The notes beneath the pieces were generated by a model that had not been told where the DNA came from, searched no databases, and was given only the letters and a program-made list of their open reading frames with translations. A program made the translations under genes and the position numbers. A stretch of DNA of 64,000 bases. It comes from WHSW01 sp963767475 (lineage in GTDB: Bacteria > Actinomycetota > Thermoleophilia > Solirubrobacterales > 70-9). Where the stretch lies: NCBI GenBank assembly GCA_963767475.1, contig CAVYEI010000003.1:248001-312000 (forward strand), read 5' to 3'. Each line of letters begins with the position of its first letter. The first letter of the stretch is position 1. Below are positions 51,947 to 59,553 of the stretch, piece by piece.

Positions 51947-51999
51947 GACAGGCGCCTCAACGGCGGCGCGGCTCGGCTTCGCTTCGCTCCGCCTCACTG
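51947..51999 (-). repeat. Family B hairpin repeat, copy 4 (intergenic)
   Basis: This reverse-strand copy is identical over 50 nt (51950-51999) to copy 1 at 7 kb. It again starts with the CAG TGA that ends the upstream gene (aroH), holds GCGCC - GCCGTTGA - GGCGC, and ends just before the next start (hisC ATG 51944). Confidence 0.85.
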
Positions 52000-52386
52000 C
52001 GCCGAGTGCAAATCGGCGCGCAGCTTCTGCGTTTCGCCGATGTAGACGTGGGCGGGCCGGTGGTCGGCCGGGGCGTAGTAGTGGGCGAGCACCCTGATCA
52101 CACGCTCCATCGCTCCCGGAACGTCGAGCTCTCGGTTGCACAAAAGCGGCACATGGTCGAGGCCGACCGCGCGCGCGCCGACGGCCGGGAACTGGGCGTT
52201 GAGGTCGTCGGTGCAGGTGAGGATCACGGAGACGAAGTCGGCGGGCTCGAGCGAGTTGCGCTCGATCAGCGCCCGCATCAGCTCCTCGGTCGCCGCCAGG
52301 ATCGAGGCCTCGTCGTTGCGCTCGGCCTGGACCGCGCCGCGCACGGCCCAGAGGCGTGGCTGTGGGTTGTCGAGCTCGGCGCTCAT
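51994..52386 (-). CDS. aroH: Chorismate mutase, AroH class
   Basis: The 130-residue enzyme converts chorismate to prephenate. The AroH-class pattern is RLWAVRGAVQAERNDEASIL, then FVSVILTCTDDLNAQFPAVG, then DVPGAMERVIRVLAHYYAP, with the conserved Arg/Glu/Cys residues. Its last codon and stop come from a family B repeat. The start overlaps the stop of rluB (ATGA). It supplies prephenate to tyrA at 44 kb. Confidence 0.93.
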   Translation of the reverse strand: MSAELDNPQPRLWAVRGAVQAERNDEASILAATEELMRALIERNSLEPADFVSVILTCTDDLNAQFPAVGARAVGLDHVPLLCNRELDVPGAMERVIRVLAHYYAPADHRPAHVYIGETQKLRADLHSAQ

Positions 52387-53078
52387 TCGGCGGGATCCTT
52401 CCAGAGCCGGCGCAGTTCGGCCGACCGCAGCTTGCGGGCGTCGCCGCGGGCGAGCTCTCCGAGGCGCAGCGGGCCGTAGGAGATCCGCTCCAGCTCGACC
52501 ACGTCGTTGCCGATCGCCTCGGCCATCCGGCGAACCTGGCGGTTGCGGCCCTCGCGGAGCGTGATCTCGAGCACCCGGGGCGAGACGCGGCGCACGCGGG
52601 CACCGGCCGTCGGCCCGTCGTCGAGCTCGATCCCGTCGCGCAGACGGCCGATGTCGGTGTCGGACGGCGGGCGCCGTAGGCGCGCCCGGTAGGTACGGGG
52701 GACCTGGTAGCGCGGGTGCATCAAGCGGTTGGCGAGCTCGCCGTCGTTGGTGACCAGGATCAGGCCGGTCGAGTCGGCGTCGAGGCGGCCGACCGGATAG
52801 AGGCGACGCCTGGAGTCGACCAGCTGGATGACCGCGCGCCGGCGCCCGGGCTCGCTCGCGGTCGAGGTCACGCCGGCGGGCTTGTTCACCATCCAGACCT
52901 CGCGCGGCTCGGGGCCGACCTGGCGGCCGTCGACCTCCACCCCGCTCTCGAAATCGACGTCGCGGGCCGGATCGCGGACGACCTTGCCGCCGATCCGCAC
53001 GCGCCCGGCGGCGATCATCACCTCGGCCTTGCGGCGCGAGGCGACTCCGGAATGGGCGAGGTACTTGACCAGACGCAT
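52383..53078 (-). CDS. 23S rRNA pseudouridine synthase, RluB-like
   Basis: The 231-residue protein has an S4 RNA-binding domain (MRLVKYLAHSGVASRRKAEV) and a RsuA/RluB catalytic domain with VGRLDADSTGLILVTNDGEL, where the Asp is the nucleophile. It is downstream of scpB, a very common arrangement in gram-positive bacteria. RluB versus RluE/F specificity cannot be fixed from sequence alone. Confidence 0.9.
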   Translation of the reverse strand: MRLVKYLAHSGVASRRKAEVMIAAGRVRIGGKVVRDPARDVDFESGVEVDGRQVGPEPREVWMVNKPAGVTSTASEPGRRRAVIQLVDSRRRLYPVGRLDADSTGLILVTNDGELANRLMHPRYQVPRTYRARLRRPPSDTDIGRLRDGIELDDGPTAGARVRRVSPRVLEITLREGRNRQVRRMAEAIGNDVVELERISYGPLRLGELARGDARKLRSAELRRLWKDPAE

Positions 53079-53112
53079 GCGCCGAAGCTAGCGGGGCGCG
53101 GCGGCGAGGTCG

Positions 53113-53676
53113 CTACTCGGCCCGCTGCTCGCCGGCCTTGAGCAGGCGCTCGCGCAGCTCGGCCTCGACCTCCGGGGTCGGGTCGAAGCGCGCCGGGTCG
53201 GGCAGCGCGTCGAGGCCGGAGAGGCCGAAGAGACGCTCGAACAAGGGCGTCGTGCGGTGGATCACGGCGCCGAAGCGCGAGCGGCCCGACTCCTCGATCA
53301 GCCCGCGCTCGGTCAGCGTGTGCAGCGCCGACTCCGAGGCGACGCCGCGGATGCGGGCGATCTCGGGCCGCGAAACGGGCTGCAGGTAGGCGATGATCGC
53401 CAGCGTCTCGGCCTGGGCCTGGGTCAGCGGCGGCGTCCGCGGGCGGGCGAGCAGCCGCCGGGCCGCATCGCCGGCGTCGGGGTGGGCGGCGAGCGTGTGG
53501 CCGCCGGCGACCTGGCGCAGGACCACGCCGCGCTCCGCCAGCGAGCCGCCGAGCAGGTCGAGCGCTCGATCGACCTCGGCCTCGCTTGCCTCGCAGGCCT
53601 CGGCCAGCTCGGCGGTGCTCACCGGCTCCGGGGAAAGGAAGAGCAGCGATTCCACCACCTTTTCCAGCGAGCTCAT
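53113..53676 (-). CDS. scpB: Segregation and condensation protein B
   Basis: The 187-residue protein has two winged-helix domains, with VVESLLFLSPEPVSTAELAE at the start and ETLAIIAYLQPVSRPEIARI (the typical ScpB signature). It dimerises and binds ScpA in the SMC complex. Its ATG overlaps the scpA stop. The partner SMC here is the short form at 1162-3573. Confidence 0.94.
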   Translation of the reverse strand: MSSLEKVVESLLFLSPEPVSTAELAEACEASEAEVDRALDLLGGSLAERGVVLRQVAGGHTLAAHPDAGDAARRLLARPRTPPLTQAQAETLAIIAYLQPVSRPEIARIRGVASESALHTLTERGLIEESGRSRFGAVIHRTTPLFERLFGLSGLDALPDPARFDPTPEVEAELRERLLKAGEQRAE

Positions 53677-54392
53677 GAGGCCTTCACCGTGATCGCACCG
53701 AATACCTCTCCCTGCTCCCAGCTCGCCTCGCCCTGCTTGTGCAGCTCCAGGAGCGCGAACAGGGTCACCGCCTGGGTCAGCTTGTCCTCCTCGCCGAAGC
53801 TCTGATCGAAGTCGAGCGAGCCGCGGCCCAGCAGCAGCTCGCGCAGCACCCGCAGGCGCTTGTCGAGCGAGACGGTCGGGCGGATATGCGAGAGGTCGGG
53901 TTTCGGCGGCACCCGCAGCAGGTCGCCGATCGAGACCGCGAGCAACTCGGGCTCATACGACGGCCGCGCCGCTTCGAGGGCGACCCGCCGCAGCTCGGGC
54001 GGCAGCGGCGCGGAGCGATAGAGGTAGCGGTGTCCGTCGGCGAACAGCTCCGAGAGGTGGGCGGCCGCATCGCGGTAGCGGCGGTATTCGAGCATCCGCG
54101 CCAGCAGCTCGTCGGCGGCCTCCTCGGGGCCGAGCTCGAGCGTCTCCTCCTCTTCGGCGGGCAGCAAGAGCCGCGACTTGAGCTCCAGCAGACTGGCGAT
54201 CAGGACCAGGAACTCGGTCGCCGCCTCGAGATCGAGCTCACCCTGCTCCTCGACGTGCTCGAGGTAGGCGATCACGATCTCGCCCAGCTCGACCTCGGCG
54301 AGCGCGATCTCCTCCCGCAGGACGACCGTCATCAGCAGGTCGAACGGACCCGCGAAGACGTCGAGATCGAGGTCGAGATCGGCCGCTCTCAT
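53673..54392 (-). CDS. scpA: Segregation and condensation protein A
   Basis: The 239-residue kleisin links the SMC heads. FAGPFDLLMTVVLREEIALA at the N terminus and ATEFLVLIASLLELKSRLLL are the ScpA signature; the C-terminal winged helix has KLTQAVTLFALLELHKQGEA. ATG 54392 is used because upstream in-frame codons run into the trpS gap without family similarity. scpA is 28 bp after trpS. Confidence 0.93.
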   Translation of the reverse strand: MRAADLDLDLDVFAGPFDLLMTVVLREEIALAEVELGEIVIAYLEHVEEQGELDLEAATEFLVLIASLLELKSRLLLPAEEEETLELGPEEAADELLARMLEYRRYRDAAAHLSELFADGHRYLYRSAPLPPELRRVALEAARPSYEPELLAVSIGDLLRVPPKPDLSHIRPTVSLDKRLRVLRELLLGRGSLDFDQSFGEEDKLTQAVTLFALLELHKQGEASWEQGEVFGAITVKAS

Positions 54393-54420
54393 CCTGCGCA
54401 GGGTAGACGCCGCGTCGGCG

Positions 54421-55425
54421 TTACTGCGGTGCTCCGACGCCCATCGCGGCGCGGACCTCGGCCAGGGTCGCCGAGGCGATCGCGCGGGCCTTCTCGGCGC
54501 CGGCGCCGAGGATGCGCTCGAGCTCAACCTCGTCGGCGCGCAGCTCGGTGTAGCGCTCGCGTACCGGCGCCAGGTACGCGACCACGGCGTCGGCCACCTC
54601 GCGCTTGAAGTCGCCGTAGCCCGAACCCTCGAACTCGCCCTCGATCGCGTCGGGCTCGACTCCGCGGATCACCGAGAGGATCTCGATCAGGTTGCCGACG
54701 CCCTCCTTGCCCTCGCCGCGGGCAACCTCGGAGCCGGAATCGGTGACCGCGCTCATCACCTTCTTTCGCAGCGCCTTCTCCTGATCCAGGACGAGGATCG
54801 TGCCCTGCTCGGAGCCGCCCGTGGTCGACATCTTCATCGTCGGATCCTGGAGGTCCATGACCCGCCCGCCGACCTCCGGGATCCGGGCGTCGGGTTCGAC
54901 CAGGATCGGCGAGTCCGGCGCGAAGCGCTCGTTGAAGCGCCGGGCGATCTCGCGCATCAGCTCGACGTGCTGGCGCTGGTCGTCGCCCACCGGCACATCA
55001 TCGGCCTTGTAGGCGAGCACGTCGGCCGCCATCAGCACCGGGTAGAAAAAGAGCGCCGCCGAGACCAGCTCGCGCTGCTTCGCCGACTTGTCCTTGAACT
55101 GGTGCATGCGGTTGAGGTCACCGTGGGCGGTGACCGCCGACAGCAGCCACGTGAGCTCTGTGTGCTCGGCGACGTCGGACTGGCGAAAGAGGATGCAGCG
55201 CTCGGGATCGAGCCCGGCCGCGATCAGGATCGCCGTCGTGTCGTAGAGGCGCTCTCGAAGCTCCGCGGGCTCGTAGGGGACCGAGAGCGCGTGCAGGTCG
55301 ACGATGCAGTAGATCGCCTCGCCGTCGGCTACCCGATCCTGGCCGGCGACGTACTGGCGGATCGCGCCGATGTAGTTGCCGAGGTGCTTGCGCCCGGTCG
55401 GCTGGATGCCGCTGAAGATTCTCAC
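54421..55425 (-). CDS. trpS: Tryptophanyl-tRNA synthetase
   Basis: The 334-residue class I enzyme starts at GTG with RIFSGIQPTGRKHLGNYIGA (HIGH region) and has PTMKMSTTGGSEQGTI as the KMSKS loop, where KMSTT is a variant. FKDKSAKQRELVSAALFFYP and VPVGDDQRQHVELMREIA match bacterial TrpRS. It is the first gene of trpS-scpA-scpB-rluB-aroH-hisC. Confidence 0.95.
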   Translation of the reverse strand: MRIFSGIQPTGRKHLGNYIGAIRQYVAGQDRVADGEAIYCIVDLHALSVPYEPAELRERLYDTTAILIAAGLDPERCILFRQSDVAEHTELTWLLSAVTAHGDLNRMHQFKDKSAKQRELVSAALFFYPVLMAADVLAYKADDVPVGDDQRQHVELMREIARRFNERFAPDSPILVEPDARIPEVGGRVMDLQDPTMKMSTTGGSEQGTILVLDQEKALRKKVMSAVTDSGSEVARGEGKEGVGNLIEILSVIRGVEPDAIEGEFEGSGYGDFKREVADAVVAYLAPVRERYTELRADEVELERILGAGAEKARAIASATLAEVRAAMGVGAPQ

Positions 55426-55441
55426 CGCCGGGAATCTAGCC

Positions 55442-57079
55442 TCAGGGCGGGACGAGGCTCGGCTCGCGGCGGTCGCTCGCCGCTGCCTCGCCGTCCTGCA
55501 CGCTGCGCCCGCACTCGCCCGCGGTCGCCGCGGCGCCCGGACCGCGATGTGGCTCTGCAACCGGCTCGGTCTCGGGGCGGCGCTCCGGATTCTGCACGGC
55601 GACCAGCGCGATCGCGCCGCCGATCGCCATCAGGGCGGCGCCGATCACCATCCCGAGGTGAAACGCCGATTCCGACGAGGAGACGATCTCCTCGTCGAGC
55701 GTCGCCGCCTCGGCGGCGGGCACGTCGCTGACGTCGCCGCCGGAGAGCGGCTGCTCCTTGGCGTCCTCGATCGCCGCCTGCGCCTCGGCGCCGAGCGCCT
55801 GGCCGGCGGTGCGCTCGTCGAGCGAGGCGCCGAACTGGGCCGAGACGACGGCGCCGAGCGCCGCGATCGCGAGCAGGCCCGCAACCCGGGCGACGGTGTT
55901 GTTGACCCCCGAGGCGACCCCGACGTGGCGTTCCTCGACCGAGTCGAGCACCGTCGTGGTCAACGGGGCGACGGTCATCGAGAGGCCGAGGCCGAACAGC
56001 AGCAGGGACGGAAAGACGTCGGTGAGGTAGTTCGGATCGGCGCTCAGACGAGCGAGGAGCGCGAGTCCGACTGCGGCGATCAGCGGGCCGGAGCCCATCA
56101 CCAACCGAGGCCCGATTCGCGCCGCGAGCGCGCCGAAGCGGCCCGAGAGCGCGAACATCAGCACGGTCACGGGGGTGGTCGCGGCACCGGCCTGAAGCGC
56201 GCTGTAGCCGGCCACCTGCTGCAGGAACAGGGTGATGAAGAAGAAGGCCGCGATCAGCCCCGCGTACACGCACAGGGTCGCCAGGTTGACGGCGCTGAAG
56301 TTGTGTGAGCGAAAGAGCTCGAGCGGCAGCAGCGGCGCGCGGGTCCGCGACTCCCACCAGACGAAGGCCACCAGGCAGGCGACGCCGGCGACGAGCGGCG
56401 CCCAGACGATCGGATCCGAGAACCCGTACGTGGGCTGCTCGATCAGGGCGAACACGGGCCCGGCGAGCCCGGCGGCCGAGAGCGCGATCCCGACCCCGTC
56501 GATCCCGTGCACCGCCTCGGGGTCGCTCGACTCATCGATCGCGCGCAGGGCCAACCACACGGTGGCTGCGATCAGCGGGATGTTGACCCAGAAGATCAGC
56601 CGCCAGTCGAGCTCGACCAGGAGGCCGCCGCCGACCGGCCCGATCAGGGTCGAGATCCCGGCCCAGGCGGTCCAGAGGCCGACGGCGCGGCCGCGCGCCT
56701 CGCCCTCGAAGGTCGCGGCCAGGATCGCCAGCGAGCCGGGAACGAGGAGCGCGCCGGCGATCCCCTGCAACGCCCGAGCGCCGATCAGGGTCGCCTCGCT
56801 GGGGGCGACGGCGCAGAGGATCGAGGTGAGCGCGAAGCCGATCAGGCCGATCACGAATAGCCGCCGGCGCCCGTAGCGGTCGCCCAGCGAGCCGCCGACC
56901 AGGAGCATCGAGACCAGCGCCAGCATGTAGGCCTCGACGATCCATTGCTGGCCGGCGAGGCCCGTGTCGAGGTCCTCCTGGATCGCCGGCAGGGCGACGT
57001 TGACCACGGTCGAGTCGAGGAAGACGATCGTCGAGCCGAGGATCGTCGCCAGCAGGGTGAGCTTCTGCCTGCGGGTCAC
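55442..57079 (-). CDS. MFS drug/metabolite exporter, 14-TM (DHA2/EmrB) type
   Basis: The 545-residue protein starts at GTG. FLDSTVVNVALPAIQEDLDT and GGSLGDRYGRRRLFVIGLI are the DHA2 motifs, and about 14 membrane segments are visible. An extracytoplasmic acidic loop near residues 425-490 (SLDERTAGQALGAEAQAAIE) precedes the last helix. It probably exports a toxic or secreted compound by proton antiport. It is divergent from a secreted-protein gene; an inverted repeat lies next to its start. Confidence 0.87.
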   Translation of the reverse strand: MTRRQKLTLLATILGSTIVFLDSTVVNVALPAIQEDLDTGLAGQQWIVEAYMLALVSMLLVGGSLGDRYGRRRLFVIGLIGFALTSILCAVAPSEATLIGARALQGIAGALLVPGSLAILAATFEGEARGRAVGLWTAWAGISTLIGPVGGGLLVELDWRLIFWVNIPLIAATVWLALRAIDESSDPEAVHGIDGVGIALSAAGLAGPVFALIEQPTYGFSDPIVWAPLVAGVACLVAFVWWESRTRAPLLPLELFRSHNFSAVNLATLCVYAGLIAAFFFITLFLQQVAGYSALQAGAATTPVTVLMFALSGRFGALAARIGPRLVMGSGPLIAAVGLALLARLSADPNYLTDVFPSLLLFGLGLSMTVAPLTTTVLDSVEERHVGVASGVNNTVARVAGLLAIAALGAVVSAQFGASLDERTAGQALGAEAQAAIEDAKEQPLSGGDVSDVPAAEAATLDEEIVSSSESAFHLGMVIGAALMAIGGAIALVAVQNPERRPETEPVAEPHRGPGAAATAGECGRSVQDGEAAASDRREPSLVPP

Positions 57080-57081
57080 CG

Positions 57082-57101
57082 CCCGCAGTCTCGCATGCGG
57101 G
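57082..57101. promoter_or_regulatory. Inverted repeat next to the MFS exporter start
   Basis: CCCGCA - GTCTCGCA - TGCGGG starts 2 bp upstream of the GTG of the exporter gene. It may be an operator for a TetR/MarR-type repressor. No regulator gene is adjacent, so confidence is low. Confidence 0.3.
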
Positions 57102-57167
57102 TCGAGGGACCTCTGATGGCCCGGTCGCCGTATCCCGGGTGACCGCATGATCTCCAGGGAGGCGACG

Positions 57168-58157
57168 ATGAGACTGACGATCGCGATCGCGCTGCTGACG
57201 GCGCTGCTCGTTCCGGCCGCGGCGGCCGCCGATGGGTTGCCGGTGGGGGTCGAGGACATCGGCGATACCGGCATTGCAAGGGCCGACGGGAGCTACCGGT
57301 ATACGGCGATCAAGGTCGGCCCGGACACGCTGGTCCAGCGGATCGAGCAGGACGGCGGCGCGATCTCGGACTCGATCCGCCTCGACGGCGCCTACACGAT
57401 CCCGGCCGTCGCCCTCGACGCCTCCCCCGGCGGACTCTCCACCGACGGCGGCACCCTGATCCTGATCCGGCCGCGAACCTCGTTCCCGCGCGAGACGACC
57501 GAGTTCGTCCGCTTCGACACCGACGACCTGCGCTCGCCGCACCCGTTTCGCCTCGACGGCGACTTCAGCTTCGACGCGCTCTCGCCCGACGGCCGCACGA
57601 TGTACCTGATCAATTACACCTCCCCGCGCGACCCGACCGAGTACGACGTGCGCGCCTTCGACCTCGCCAGCGGCAAGCTCGAGCCCGGCAGGATCGTCGA
57701 CCCCGAGGAGGCGGGCGAGGAGATGTACGGCTACGCGCTCTCGCGGGAGACCAGCCCCGACGGGCAATGGGCGTACACGCTCTACTGGGGCAACGAGTAT
57801 CCGTTCATCCACGCGCTCGACACCGAGCACGGGATCGCAGCCTGCATCGACCTCGAGCAGCTCGAGGGCTTCGACAACATGTACGCGCTCGGCCTCGATC
57901 TGACCGCAGGAGGTACCGGCCTCGTGGTCACGAGAATGGGCAAGCCCGTGCTCGCCGTCGACAGCGAGACCCACGGCGTCGCCGAGGTGCCGACGGATGA
58001 GGTCGGCGAGGCGGCCGCCGACGGCGCGACCGCAACCGGCGGCGATGGCGGGGACTCGGGCGGCGGGCTCGGAGCCGCGGCGATCGGGCTCGGCGTCGCC
58101 CTCTGCGCCGTTGCCGGCGCGCTCGCGACCCGGCGGCGAAGGCGCGCGCTCGCTTGA
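57168..58157 (+). CDS. Secreted, C-terminally anchored protein of unknown function
   Basis: The 329-residue product has a signal peptide (MRLTIAIALLTALLVPAAAA), a 250-residue beta-rich region with propeller-like strokes (SPDGRTMYLINYTSP, SPDGQWAYTLYWGNEY), a Gly/Asp-rich linker and a C-terminal membrane helix followed by RRRRRA, so it is anchored outside the membrane. AGGGAGG five bases before ATG 57168 is a strong ribosome-binding site and fixes the start. A zinc peptidase gene overlaps its stop. Confidence 0.8.
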   Translation: MRLTIAIALLTALLVPAAAAADGLPVGVEDIGDTGIARADGSYRYTAIKVGPDTLVQRIEQDGGAISDSIRLDGAYTIPAVALDASPGGLSTDGGTLILIRPRTSFPRETTEFVRFDTDDLRSPHPFRLDGDFSFDALSPDGRTMYLINYTSPRDPTEYDVRAFDLASGKLEPGRIVDPEEAGEEMYGYALSRETSPDGQWAYTLYWGNEYPFIHALDTEHGIAACIDLEQLEGFDNMYALGLDLTAGGTGLVVTRMGKPVLAVDSETHGVAEVPTDEVGEAAADGATATGGDGGDSGGGLGAAAIGLGVALCAVAGALATRRRRRALA

Positions 58158-58166
58158 TCGCGCTGC

Positions 58167-58937
58167 TTGCCGCCGCGGCGCTGGCGCTGTCGGGGTTCGC
58201 CGGCGCCCGGGGCGGGCCCGCTCAGCACTCTGGAGCGGATCAGCCCGGCCGACGCGACCAGCGGCGATCACGAGCTGATCGTCGGCCGCTCCGCCGCTGG
58301 CCGCGCGATCAGTGCGACCGCCCGCACGGGGATCGGCGACGCCCGCCACGGGCGCAGCAACGGTCCGCTGGTCCTGGTCTTCGGCTGCATTCACGGCGAC
58401 GAGTGCGCCGGGATCCGCGCGGTCGAGAAGGCCTGGCGGGGATGTCCTCCCTACGGCGCCGGACTGGTCACCGTCTCCAACCTGAATCCGGACGGGCTCG
58501 AGCTCGGCACCCGGCTGAACGGCCGCGGGGTCGACCTGAATCGGAATTTCGCCGCCGATTGGCGGCCGATCGGAGTCCCCGGCGACCCCGAGCACTCGGG
58601 ACCGCGCCCGTTCTCGGAGCCCGAGTCGCGGCTCGCGCGCCGTCTGGTCCGCGCCCTGCATCCGGACGTGACGATCTGGTTTCACCAGCAGGCCGAGCCG
58701 CTCGTGCGGGCCTGGGGGCCGAGCGTGCCGGCGGCTCGCGTCTACGCACGGCTCGCGGGGATGCGGTTCGCGCATCTGCCGTGGATGGACGGGACGGCGC
58801 CCAACTGGCAGAACCACGCCTTCCCGGGGACGAGCTCGTTCGTGGTCGAGCTGCCGGCGGAGGGGGCTGTGCACGCCGATCGCCACGGATTCGCGATCTT
58901 CCGCCTGGCCGGCAAGTTGCTGGAGCGAGATGGCTGA
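58167..58937 (+). CDS. M14-like zinc carboxypeptidase/amidase, N terminus apparently frameshifted
   Basis: The main frame encodes an M14-type peptidase: FGCIHGDECAGIRAVE (HxxE zinc ligands), RGVDLNRNF (substrate Arg), FHQQAEPL (third zinc His) and FVVELPAEG (catalytic Glu). It resembles murein-peptide amidases. In this frame the first 20 or so residues are MPPRRWRCRG-like and poor. The +2 frame from TTG 58154, which overlaps the upstream stop, encodes a good signal peptide (ALLAAAALALSGFAGA) that runs out of frame with the enzyme near 58200-58225, a G/C-rich tract. Either a real frameshift or a sequencing error is likely. Confidence 0.75.
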   Translation: MPPRRWRCRGSPAPGAGPLSTLERISPADATSGDHELIVGRSAAGRAISATARTGIGDARHGRSNGPLVLVFGCIHGDECAGIRAVEKAWRGCPPYGAGLVTVSNLNPDGLELGTRLNGRGVDLNRNFAADWRPIGVPGDPEHSGPRPFSEPESRLARRLVRALHPDVTIWFHQQAEPLVRAWGPSVPAARVYARLAGMRFAHLPWMDGTAPNWQNHAFPGTSSFVVELPAEGAVHADRHGFAIFRLAGKLLERDG

Positions 58938-59553
58938 AGCTCTGGCGATCCGGCTCGGGGGACAATCGCTTGCGAGCATGAGCGCCGAGTCGGCGAAGCC
59001 GCTGATCCGCTTCGCGAGCGCGGGCCCCCGCCCGCGGCGCGAGGGCGCGCTCATCCGCGACGCGCAGAGCGGCTCCTCGGAGGCGCTCGAGGAGCTCTTC
59101 CGCCGCCACTGGCGCCGCGCCCACCGGGCGGCGTACCTGGTGGTCGGCGACCCGGTCGCCGCCGAGGACATCGCCCAGGAGTCCTTCCTTGCCGCGGTCC
59201 GGGCGCTCGATCGCTTCGATCGCCGCCGGCCGTTCGGGCCCTGGCTGCATCGGATCGCCGTCAACAGGGCGATCGACTTCGCCCGGGCGCGTGCGTTGCG
59301 CGGAGAGGATGCGCTGGCGAAAGCGCCCGAGGATCCCGCCCCCGAGCGCGGCGAGATCTCCGACGAGCTGCGCGCGGCGCTGCACGAGCTCTCGCCCGAG
59401 CACCGCGCCGTGGTCGTGCTTCGCTACGTCCTCGACTACACCCCCGGCGAGATCGGCGAGATCCTCGACCTCCCGCGGGGCACGGTGAACTCGCGCCTGC
59501 GCCGCGGCCTCGACCGGCTGCGCCCGGCGATCGAGCGGGAGGAATCAGCGTGA
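58930..59553 (+). CDS. ECF-type RNA polymerase sigma factor
   Basis: The 207-residue protein has sigma region 2 (AYLVVGDPVAAEDIAQESFL, then RPFGPWLHRIAVNRAIDFAR) and region 4 (LSPEHRAVVVLRYVLDYTPG, then LDLPRGTVNSRLRRGLDRLR). It would direct RNA polymerase to a small stress regulon. ATG 58930 has a GGAG ribosome-binding site and overlaps the peptidase stop; ATG 58978 is an alternative. The next gene overlaps as GTGA and is the likely anti-sigma partner. Confidence 0.9.
   Translation: MAEALAIRLGGQSLASMSAESAKPLIRFASAGPRPRREGALIRDAQSGSSEALEELFRRHWRRAHRAAYLVVGDPVAAEDIAQESFLAAVRALDRFDRRRPFGPWLHRIAVNRAIDFARARALRGEDALAKAPEDPAPERGEISDELRAALHELSPEHRAVVVLRYVLDYTPGEIGEILDLPRGTVNSRLRRGLDRLRPAIEREESA

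Noticed and set aside
56532..59264. 910-codon open frame on the minus strand, and other long frames such as 1505-3202 (+), 26078-28180 (-) and 46233-48494 (-)
   Set aside because: They lie opposite genes with clear domain motifs, have Arg/Ala/Gly/His-rich composition typical of antisense frames in GC-rich DNA, and show no family motifs.
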